NCBI GenBank assembly: GCA_964427955.1
Contig: CAYRWY010000269.1
Span: forward strand, 1-8,180
Length of the DNA stretch: 8,180 nucleotides
Source of the DNA: JACRBK01 sp964427955
GTDB taxonomy: Bacteria > Chloroflexota > Anaerolineae > Aggregatilineales > Aggregatilineaceae
Reading direction: 5' to 3'
Shown: piece after piece, positions 1 to 5,080 of the stretch
How the letters are laid out: every line of letters begins with the position of its first letter
Position numbering within the stretch: the stretch's first letter is position 1
Made by a program: the position numbers and the translations under genes
The notes under the pieces: model-generated
Database searches by the model: none
What the model was told of the DNA's origin: nothing
What the model saw: only the letters and a program-made list of their open reading frames with translations

Positions 1-454
1 GCATAACCCAATAAGTTGCTTTTTTGACATCCGCTGGTTCGAACACAGAGCGACTACTCGAAAAGAGTACAGATGTCGGAGCGTTTTGGTCCAGCGGGAA
101 TGTTCCTGTTGAAAAATATGAAATATCACCCTCAAGTGAAAAATGACCTTTGCGATTCTCTATTTCTACATCGAGCTTTACGCACTTGTTTTTGATGGGT
201 AAAGGCCAAGCAATGCTCCAACTACCTCCAAGCGAAGTTGGTGCAATCCCCGTTAGGAGGTAATCAAGATCAAAGTTAGTATCTAGAGCCGATTCATTCT
301 CGAATTCTTTGACATCAATCATTTCAATGTGATCTCGACCGTTCTCGGTAAACTCGATTTTCATCGGCCCCTTAACAAATCCTTTGGGATTTTCAAATTC
401 TGCTCGGCCATACCCCTCATATACAACATTCGGCTCAAACCAGTTCGCCACCAT
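1..454 (-). CDS. Hypothetical protein, N-terminal part (runs off the left edge)
   Basis: An open frame reads without a stop for 151 codons from an ATG at 454 to the left edge of the window, so the C-terminus is missing. The protein begins MVANWFEPNVVYEGYGRAEF and is rich in beta-strand-like stretches, with Gly-Pro turns and repeated acidic-aromatic pairs. No signal peptide or membrane helix is visible. The start is fixed by an in-frame TAG six codons upstream with no other usual start codon after it, and by a G-rich stretch (GGGGG) about ten bases before the ATG. The codons are clearly more AT-rich (TTT, GAA, AAA, ATT) than in genes from 941 onward, which suggests a horizontally acquired gene. 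It lies 35 bases behind the DUF433 gene on the same strand and could be co-transcribed. I do not recognise the family, so no function is offered. Confidence 0.75.
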   Translation of the reverse strand, partial: MVANWFEPNVVYEGYGRAEFENPKGFVKGPMKIEFTENGRDHIEMIDVKEFENESALDTNFDLDYLLTGIAPTSLGGSWSIAWPLPIKNKCVKLDVEIENRKGHFSLEGDISYFSTGTFPLDQNAPTSVLFSSSRSVFEPADVKKATYWVM

Positions 455-489
455 TAACCTAATCCCCCGCTAATACATTGCAGCATCTA

Positions 490-735
490 TCAACCCGAAA
501 CAGCATCGCCCGGCTCGCTCAGATAAATATCTTCATTTGCCACTACATCGGCAGCGTAAGTCAGCGCGGCCAGAATATCCTCCTCCACCAGGCGGGGATG
601 CGCGTCCAGCACATCGGCAAACGTCATGCCGCCCGCCAACTCGCGCAGCACTTGCTCGACCGGGAGCCGCGTGCCGCGAATGACCGGCTTGCCGACCATC
701 ACTCGTGGGTTGACCGTGATTCGTTCGTGTGTCAT
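490..735 (-). CDS. DUF433 family protein (antitoxin-like)
   Basis: This complete 81-residue protein matches the DUF433 (PF04255) pattern. The signature VGKPVIRGTRLPVEQVL lies at residues 14-30, followed by a LAGGMTFADVLDAHP segment and an EEDILAALTYAADV helix. Family members are small helix-turn-helix-like proteins, usually the antitoxin partner of a DUF5615 PIN-like toxin encoded directly next to them. Here the next gene downstream is not a DUF5615 protein by eye, and the terminator of the zinc-ribbon operon lies upstream, so the gene looks orphaned. A GAGGA ribosome site lies about ten bases before the ATG, and a clear promoter sits at 765-793. Family assignment is strong. An antitoxin role is inferred from the family and is weakened by the missing partner. 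Confidence 0.9.
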   Translation of the reverse strand: MTHERITVNPRVMVGKPVIRGTRLPVEQVLRELAGGMTFADVLDAHPRLVEEDILAALTYAADVVANEDIYLSEPGDAVSG

Positions 736-764
736 CTTAGTCCATCCTCTAATTCCTTACCTTC

Positions 765-793
765 ATTGTAGCAAATTCGGCGGGATGTGCGAA
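765..793 (-). promoter_or_regulatory. Promoter of the DUF433 gene
   Basis: Reading on the minus strand, TTCGCA (788-793) and TACAAT (765-770) are separated by 17 bases. A TGC directly before TACAAT gives an extended -10 element. Transcription would start near 758, leaving a leader of about 22 bases that contains the GAGGA ribosome site. The same GCCGAA...TTGCTACAATG string recurs before the DUF2971 gene. Confidence 0.6.
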
Positions 794-883
794 GCCGGAG
801 CGTTCTGCCTCGGCGTGGCGACGGCAGCGCAGTCCAGGCATAGAAAAGCCTGTGCAACAGGGGCAACGGAGTCCGCCCCACAC

Positions 884-910
884 AAAAAACCGCCCGGAGG
901 GTCCGGGCGG
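884..910 (-). terminator. Rho-independent terminator of the zinc-ribbon gene pair
   Basis: On the minus strand CCGCCCGGA, a CCC loop and TCCGGGCGG form a perfect 9-bp stem followed directly by TTTTTT. It lies 30 bases beyond the stop codon of the second zinc-ribbon gene and separates that operon from the DUF433 promoter. Confidence 0.92.
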
Positions 911-940
911 CGGTGGTTCTTGCTGCTAGCGGACGGCGGC

Positions 941-1996
941 TCAGGTCAGCGCGCCGTCGGTATCGGGACGCTGGTGCTGGTTGAACATCCACGCCCGCCC
1001 GAAGGAGAAGAAGGCGAAGCAGCCTACCGCGATCCCGGCCAGCACCGCGACACTGGCGGGGCCTGACGCGGACAGCAGCGACAGGATCAGGCCCAGGACC
1101 AACAACGCGCCGCCCGCCACCAGGTAGCGGATCATCGCGGCAATCGCCAGACTCAGGTCCGACAGCAGTTCGCCGCTGATCTTGCCGGTCTGGCCGTTGA
1201 TCATCACCCAGCGCCGCCGCCGGTTCGGGTCGGTGTAGTAGGTCACGTAGACCGGCAGCAGGAGCTGCGTCCAATGCGGGTTTTGGTAGTCGGCGGTCCA
1301 CTGGAACTGGCGGATGTCCCTGGCCTGGCACGCCTCGCGGCATTCATCCGACGCCGCCGACCGCAGCACCAGCTCGGCCTGGGGCCAGGCGTCTTGGGTG
1401 TCGCGCTGGGCGATCCGGATCAGCGCGCCGGACAGGTCGTCCGCCTTCACCGGCGCGGCCTGCGCGGGCAGGAAGCGGCCCAACTGGCCTTCCAACTCCT
1501 GCACGTCCTGGAGGGCGGGCGCGGGCAGGTTGTCGAAGTGTTTATCCAACAGCCCCACGCGCGGCTCCCAGCGGATGCGCGTCTCCTTCACTTCCTGCGA
1601 CACCCACTGGCCCTTGTAGGCTTCCCTGTGGCTCACGACCTGATAATCGAACCCGGCCTCGGCCTGCCATTGGGCTTTGACGTCCACGTCCACCCACCAC
1701 TGCGGCAGGTAGACCTTTTGCAGACGGTCCGCCAGATTCTTCGCCGTCAGATCGCGGGGCCGGAACGGAATCCGGTTCACGAATTGGGTCAGCGCGGGCG
1801 CGAGAGCATCCAGCCCATAGCTGAACGGGAGCACGCCCTCCGGTTCCGGGACGGCCAACTGTGCCGCCGTGTCGCTCCCGGCCTCGGCCAGCGGTCCCTG
1901 TAAACAGTTCGGGCACAACCAGGCTTTGCCCGCCGGTTTGTCTTCGGACCAGAAGCTGGTCCCACATGCGTCACAACTCCAGATCGTTTTAGGCAT
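941..1996 (-). CDS. Zinc-ribbon membrane protein with NGQTGK motif (second of a paralogous pair)
   Basis: The 351-residue protein opens with a single zinc ribbon (Cys8, Cys11, Cys28, Cys31). A long soluble region holds YLPQWWVDVDVKAQWQAEAG at residues 96-115, LLLPVYVTYY at 245-254 and INGQTGKISGE at 266-276. Two hydrophobic helices lie near 290-310 and 314-334, with a short polar tail. This order, zinc ribbon, then a YLPxW...LLPVYV...NGQTGK core, then two C-terminal helices, matches its upstream neighbour. It also recalls the TFIIB-type zinc-ribbon membrane proteins of the B. subtilis YdjG kind from the PspA membrane-stress operon; that comparison is from memory. The ATG overlaps the end of the upstream gene by eight bases, so translation is probably coupled. 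A strong terminator follows. Role unknown; membrane-associated assembly or stress function is only inferred. Confidence 0.88.
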   Translation of the reverse strand: MPKTIWSCDACGTSFWSEDKPAGKAWLCPNCLQGPLAEAGSDTAAQLAVPEPEGVLPFSYGLDALAPALTQFVNRIPFRPRDLTAKNLADRLQKVYLPQWWVDVDVKAQWQAEAGFDYQVVSHREAYKGQWVSQEVKETRIRWEPRVGLLDKHFDNLPAPALQDVQELEGQLGRFLPAQAAPVKADDLSGALIRIAQRDTQDAWPQAELVLRSAASDECREACQARDIRQFQWTADYQNPHWTQLLLPVYVTYYTDPNRRRRWVMINGQTGKISGELLSDLSLAIAAMIRYLVAGGALLVLGLILSLLSASGPASVAVLAGIAVGCFAFFSFGRAWMFNQHQRPDTDGALT

Positions 1997-3260
1997 CGTC
2001 CATCGCCGCCGCAGTTTTCAAGAGCATGAAAATGCCCGAACCACCCAAAAGGCCAAAAGCAACGGTCGCCACCAGCCACACGTTGCCGCCATCCTTGGCC
2101 TGACCGCTGAACAGCGTCCCGACGAGGATCATGCCGATGATCGCCGCCACCAGAATCCCGGCCACCGCCAGCCCGACCTTGAGCCAGTCCACCGGGCGCT
2201 GGCCGCCGACTTTGCCAGTCTGGCCGTTGACCAGGACCTGGAACGTCTTGTCCTGGTATTTGTAGGTGGACACGTAGACGGGCAGCAGCACGTAGCGCCA
2301 GCTTTCGTTGTTGAAATCCATCTGCATACTGAAATTGCGCACCTTGGAGCTGTTGATCTGCCGGTAGCAGGCGTCTTTCGTCTGCCCGCGCATCTTCTGG
2401 CGACCGATCTCCCAGGCGGCTTCCAGGTTGCGCTCGTAGGCCAGGGTCGAGATCCCGGCCAGGAACACCGGATCGTAGGCGACCAGTTCCGTCGTCGAGA
2501 AGTTCGACATCTTGCCGAGGATGATCTCGCTGACCCGCGCCGTGCCCGACACCAGCAGATCGTCGATGGTCAGATCGACGTGGCCGTTTTTCCAGCGCCA
2601 GACGGTGTACGTCCGCCGGTTCTTGCCGGTCCCCGTCGTGACGGTGTGGCCGACCTCGGCCTTCCAATCCGCCGCGGTGCGCGCGTCGAAAGTCCAGAAC
2701 GGCAGGTAGAGCGAGGTGAAGCGATCCAGCACCGCGGCGCTGCTCAGGGCGCCCGGAGTCATCCAACTGCTGCCCAACCAGACCTTGACCTGCTCGCGCG
2801 CCGCCTGATCGTCCACTTTCGGCGGGATCAGATAGGTCGGGCGCAGCACGTCCTGCGGGGCCTTCTGCTGCACGACGAAGTTGGACAGGCAGAAGGGGCA
2901 GACGTGCGTCATCGAATCGGGCGGCAGATTCAGCACCGCGCCGCAGTTCTGGCACGCGACTTCTTTGCGCTCGACGCCCCAACCCTGCGCGGCCTGCTGG
3001 AGCGTCTCGACCTTGAACTCGAATTCCGCGGCCTTCTTGCCGACCACTTCCTGCTTGGGCACCTCGCGATAGCCGCAGGCGGTGCACGTCAGGGATTGAT
3101 CGGCGGCGCTGTAGGCTTGATTCGCGCCGCAGTTGGGGCATTTGAATTCCACCACCGCGCGGGGGACGTTCTCCGCGGGGGGCGCCGGCATGAAGACGGT
3201 GATCCCGGCCACAGCCGATTCCGTCGGGATGAAACCAGGGGGAGGAAATTGTTGAGTCAT
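1989..3260 (-). CDS. Double zinc-ribbon membrane protein with NGQTGK motif (first of a paralogous pair)
   Basis: Counted from the ATG at 3260 the protein has 423 residues. Two zinc ribbons lie in the N-terminal third: Cys41/Cys44/Cys59/Cys62 and Cys103/Cys106/Cys121/Cys124. The middle holds YLPFWTFDARTAADWKAEVG (185-204) and LLPVYVSTYKY (325-335), then VNGQTGKVGGQ (344-354). Two membrane helices follow at about 361-384 and 394-414. It is a longer paralog of the downstream protein, with one extra ribbon. An ATG six codons earlier (3278) is in frame, but a TATGAT -10 box overlaps it, so 3260 is preferred and the mRNA may be leaderless. Such proteins are sometimes labelled PriA-like helicase because of the ribbons; no helicase motif is present. 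Function unknown. Confidence 0.88.
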   Translation of the reverse strand: MTQQFPPPGFIPTESAVAGITVFMPAPPAENVPRAVVEFKCPNCGANQAYSAADQSLTCTACGYREVPKQEVVGKKAAEFEFKVETLQQAAQGWGVERKEVACQNCGAVLNLPPDSMTHVCPFCLSNFVVQQKAPQDVLRPTYLIPPKVDDQAAREQVKVWLGSSWMTPGALSSAAVLDRFTSLYLPFWTFDARTAADWKAEVGHTVTTGTGKNRRTYTVWRWKNGHVDLTIDDLLVSGTARVSEIILGKMSNFSTTELVAYDPVFLAGISTLAYERNLEAAWEIGRQKMRGQTKDACYRQINSSKVRNFSMQMDFNNESWRYVLLPVYVSTYKYQDKTFQVLVNGQTGKVGGQRPVDWLKVGLAVAGILVAAIIGMILVGTLFSGQAKDGGNVWLVATVAFGLLGGSGIFMLLKTAAAMDDA

Positions 3261-3266
3261 GCCCTG

Positions 3267-3272
3267 ATCATA
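3267..3272 (-). promoter_or_regulatory. -10 box for a leaderless transcript of the zinc-ribbon operon
   Basis: TATGAT (5 of 6 consensus bases) lies six bases before the ATG at 3260, which places the expected transcription start on or next to the A of the ATG. No good Shine-Dalgarno sequence is present before this ATG (only CAGGGC touching it). A convincing -35 box was not found; the bases at the right distance are GC-rich. Confidence 0.45.
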
Positions 3273-3340
3273 CACCAAAATTAAGGCGCGCGTGTAGGGG
3301 GGCGCAGGCCGGGGCCAAAGTCTTACCCTGCTTTTTCACA

Positions 3341-3362
3341 GCCGAACGCTTCAGCGTCCGGC
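3341..3362 (-). other. Hairpin after the DUF2971 gene, possible weak terminator
   Basis: On the minus strand GCCGGACGC, a TGAA loop and GCGTTCGGC form a 9-bp stem with one G-U pair; on the plus strand that pair would be an A-C mismatch, which favours a minus-strand RNA. It lies about 47 bases beyond the DUF2971 stop codon. No T-run follows, so it is not a standard terminator. The rest of 3261-3408 shows nothing else clear. Confidence 0.35.
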
Positions 3363-3408
3363 GGCGGTCTGAACGAACCCGCGCTGCCCCCTACCCCGTC
3401 CAGCACGG

Positions 3409-4131
3409 CTAAAAGAACGGCTCGCTGTCCACCAGCGACGAGGGGATCACGGACTTGTCCAGACGGTAACGCTGCGCCACGCGCTCCACCAGTTGGCGGA
3501 ACCAGGGCAGCGAGCGCACGTCGTCGGTGTAGACGTAGATGTGCTCGATCAGCCGCTCCAGGTTGACCGGCTTCCAGACGCCATGATCGGACGGCACCCG
3601 GCGGCAGTCGTCCTCGGCCTCGTCCGGCAGATCCTGGAAGATGGCGCGCAGCTCACGCTCGTATTCGAACGGCGAGCGCTTCTGCATGAAGGGATAAAAG
3701 GCGTTCTCTTCGGGCGTGAAATCGGTCTTGTAGTTCTTGTAGCTGACCATGCCGATATGCACCTCGCCACCCAGACATTCGCGCAGCAGCGCGTAGGTGG
3801 ACTGGATCGCGATGCCTTCGCCGGGCTTGGCGTAGATTTTCCACATGGCGACGGACTCGTTGCGGTTCATGTGCCAGCAGTTGACCATCGTGCGCTCGCG
3901 CAGGCCCTTGCGCAGATCGCTGTCGCTGTGGAAGTTGCTGCCCTGCGGGTGCGCCAGTTCGTCGGGGCGCGTGAGCGATCCCTCGAAGGGGTCTTCGAGC
4001 AGATCGACGCGCTTGAACAGCAGCCCACTGTATTCGAGCATCGACACGAACTTGATGAAGTCCATGTAGTGCCAGACCGGAATATTCGGATCGTCCGGCG
4101 GGATCATCGCCGGATGCGGAAAATCGCCCAT
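3409..4131 (-). CDS. DUF2971 family protein
   Basis: This 240-residue protein shows the DUF2971 (PF11185) pattern. An aromatic start segment (VWHYMDFIKFVSMLEYSGL, residues 19-37) precedes LLFKRVDLLEDPFEG. The hallmark NCWHMNRNESVAMWKIY follows at about residues 84-100, then a GEGIAIQSTY strand and a C-terminal FEYERELRAIF segment. Length is close to the family norm. The fold is soluble with no signal or membrane segment. The biochemical role of the family is not established, though members are often found in variable genomic regions. The start is supported by GAGG seven bases before the ATG and by a promoter at 4171-4199. The gene stands alone: its 5' side faces the divergent lipoprotein gene and its 3' side ends in a non-coding gap of about 150 bases. 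Confidence 0.88.
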   Translation of the reverse strand: MGDFPHPAMIPPDDPNIPVWHYMDFIKFVSMLEYSGLLFKRVDLLEDPFEGSLTRPDELAHPQGSNFHSDSDLRKGLRERTMVNCWHMNRNESVAMWKIYAKPGEGIAIQSTYALLRECLGGEVHIGMVSYKNYKTDFTPEENAFYPFMQKRSPFEYERELRAIFQDLPDEAEDDCRRVPSDHGVWKPVNLERLIEHIYVYTDDVRSLPWFRQLVERVAQRYRLDKSVIPSSLVDSEPFF

Positions 4132-4170
4132 GCGGTTGCCTCACGGAGCCAGGTCGTCGATAGTCACTCC

Positions 4171-4199
4171 ATTGTAGCAAGTTTCGGCCCATTTGTTCC
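4171..4199 (-). promoter_or_regulatory. Promoter of the DUF2971 gene
   Basis: On the minus strand an extended -10 element, TTGCTACAAT (TACAAT at 4171-4176), lies 17 bases after GGAACA (4194-4199), a weak -35. The start of transcription would be near 4164, giving a leader of about 33 bases. The -10 region is almost the same as that of the DUF433 promoter. Confidence 0.5.
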
Positions 4200-4222
4200 A
4201 TCCGCAATTTGCATTGTAGAAT
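4193..4222 (+). promoter_or_regulatory. Candidate promoter of the lipoprotein gene
   Basis: TTGTTC (4193-4198) and TAGAAT (4217-4222) are separated by 18 bases on the plus strand, giving a leader of about 90 bases. Its -35 lies on top of the -35 region of the divergent DUF2971 promoter, so the two could compete for polymerase. A second, weaker option is TTGCCT/TATCTT further downstream. Confidence 0.35.
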
Positions 4223-4305
4223 GGCTTGGTTGCCTTCGACTGCTACCCCACTATCTTCTCAACCTGCTCCGCAGAGGAGGCTCTTCGGGAGATTCGCTTG
4301 GAGAC

Positions 4306-4311
4306 AAGGAG
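4306..4311 (+). promoter_or_regulatory. Ribosome binding site of the lipoprotein gene
   Basis: AAGGAG lies six bases before the ATG at 4318. It decides the start, since the reading frame is open far upstream (to 3493) through the antisense of the DUF2971 gene. Confidence 0.85.
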
Positions 4312-4317
4312 CAAAAT

Positions 4318-4914
4318 ATGGTCAAGAAGCCGCTCGGCTTGATGGTTGTCGCGCTGCTGGTCCTGGCCGCCGCTGCGTGCGGCGGGGATAAAAAAGAGGA
4401 TAAGAAGACCCCGCTCAGCGAAACCTACACTTCCCCCACCGGCCTTAGCGTCAAGTATCCCCAGGACTGGGCTACGCTGGAAGAGAACGAGTACATCTAC
4501 ATCTCTAGCTCGCAAGAAATCAGGGAGGTGTTGTTCAACAGCGAAGCAGAAAAAAAAGAGGCCTTTTTTATAGCCATCATTATGCTTCTGCCAGCAGGTC
4601 AGGCGACCTCCTCCCAAGAAGCCCTCATCCTGGCTAACCAGATGCTGGAAGATGCGGGAGAAAGCGAGGGTTCCACGATGGGCGAGGTCACCGATACGCA
4701 AGTGAACGGCAAGACCATCGCGAGCGCCGACCTGAATGACGACACGGGCGAAGCCCAGGCCACCAAAGCCGAAGCCAGGCTGTGCGCGGTTGACGCTGGT
4801 GGCGGCAACTACGCCATCGCGGGAATGGCGGTAGTCGGGGTCAAGCTCAAGGATTACGAGGAGATCGGCCTGGACATCATCGCCAGCATCAGCTACACCA
4901 CCCCCGCCCAATAA
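4318..4914 (+). CDS. Small secreted lipoprotein, PsbP-like domain suspected
   Basis: The 198-residue protein starts with a lipoprotein signal peptide: MVKK, a hydrophobic run and LAAAAC with the acylated Cys at position 21, then GG and a Lys/Asp-rich linker. The mature part opens with YTSPTGLSVKYPQDW (residues 37-51), a pattern seen in PsbP-like and DUF1795-type domains, where a short strand with a YPxxW motif begins an alpha/beta fold. The rest alternates helices and strands (EALILANQMLEDAG; KDYEEIGLDIIASISY at the end). It should sit on the outer face of the cytoplasmic membrane. It is the only plus-strand gene and is monocistronic, with a clear ribosome site and a terminator. A run of eight A then six T occurs at 4550-4569. 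The lipoprotein call is firm; the domain assignment is tentative and the function unknown. Confidence 0.85.
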   Translation: MVKKPLGLMVVALLVLAAAACGGDKKEDKKTPLSETYTSPTGLSVKYPQDWATLEENEYIYISSSQEIREVLFNSEAEKKEAFFIAIIMLLPAGQATSSQEALILANQMLEDAGESEGSTMGEVTDTQVNGKTIASADLNDDTGEAQATKAEARLCAVDAGGGNYAIAGMAVVGVKLKDYEEIGLDIIASISYTTPAQ

Positions 4915-4946
4915 ACCGCGTCGATGGCGCGACAGGGGCCTACAAG

Positions 4947-4983
4947 AAGCGGGAGCGCCGTATACAACAGCGTTCCCGCTTTT
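4947..4983 (+). terminator. Rho-independent terminator of the lipoprotein gene
   Basis: AAGCGGGAGCGC (4947-4958) pairs with GCGTTCCCGCTT (4970-4981) through 12 pairs, one of them G-U, around an 11-base loop, ending in TTTT. It lies 32 bases beyond the stop codon. The T-run is short. The reverse strand gives TTCTTGT after the stem, so it may also work as a backstop for the cytochrome gene coming the other way. Confidence 0.7.
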
Positions 4984-5030
4984 GGGTTTGAACCACGATC
5001 CGTGCGGCAGAAAATCGGGGAGTTTCCGGG

Positions 5031-5054
5031 AGGGGCAGTTCATGAACTACCCCT
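5031..5054 (-). other. Hairpin after the decaheme cytochrome gene
   Basis: On the minus strand AGGGGTAGTT, a CATG loop and AACTGCCCCT form a 10-bp stem with one U-G pair (a C-A mismatch on the other strand), 26 bases after the cytochrome stop codon. No T-run follows, so it may be an mRNA 3' end stabiliser or part of a weak terminator. Confidence 0.4.
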
Positions 5055-5080
5055 ACGGATGACCTTCTGCCTCTGGTCGC

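Noticed and set aside
732..1343. 203-codon minus-strand frame overlapping the second zinc-ribbon gene
   Set aside because: It is a frame shadow: Arg/Pro-rich, running through the terminator and the DUF433 promoter.
1989..3260. PriA-like helicase label for the zinc-ribbon protein
   Set aside because: Only the Cys pairs resemble PriA; there is no Walker motif or helicase core, and two membrane helices are present.
1869..3284. 471-codon plus-strand open frame opposite the zinc-ribbon genes
   Set aside because: The opposite strand encodes the paired Cys ribbons and membrane helices; the plus frame has no such features.
3493..4317. Upstream extension of the lipoprotein frame
   Set aside because: The extension is antisense to the DUF2971 gene. 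The lipoprotein signal peptide and AAGGAG site mark 4318 as the start.
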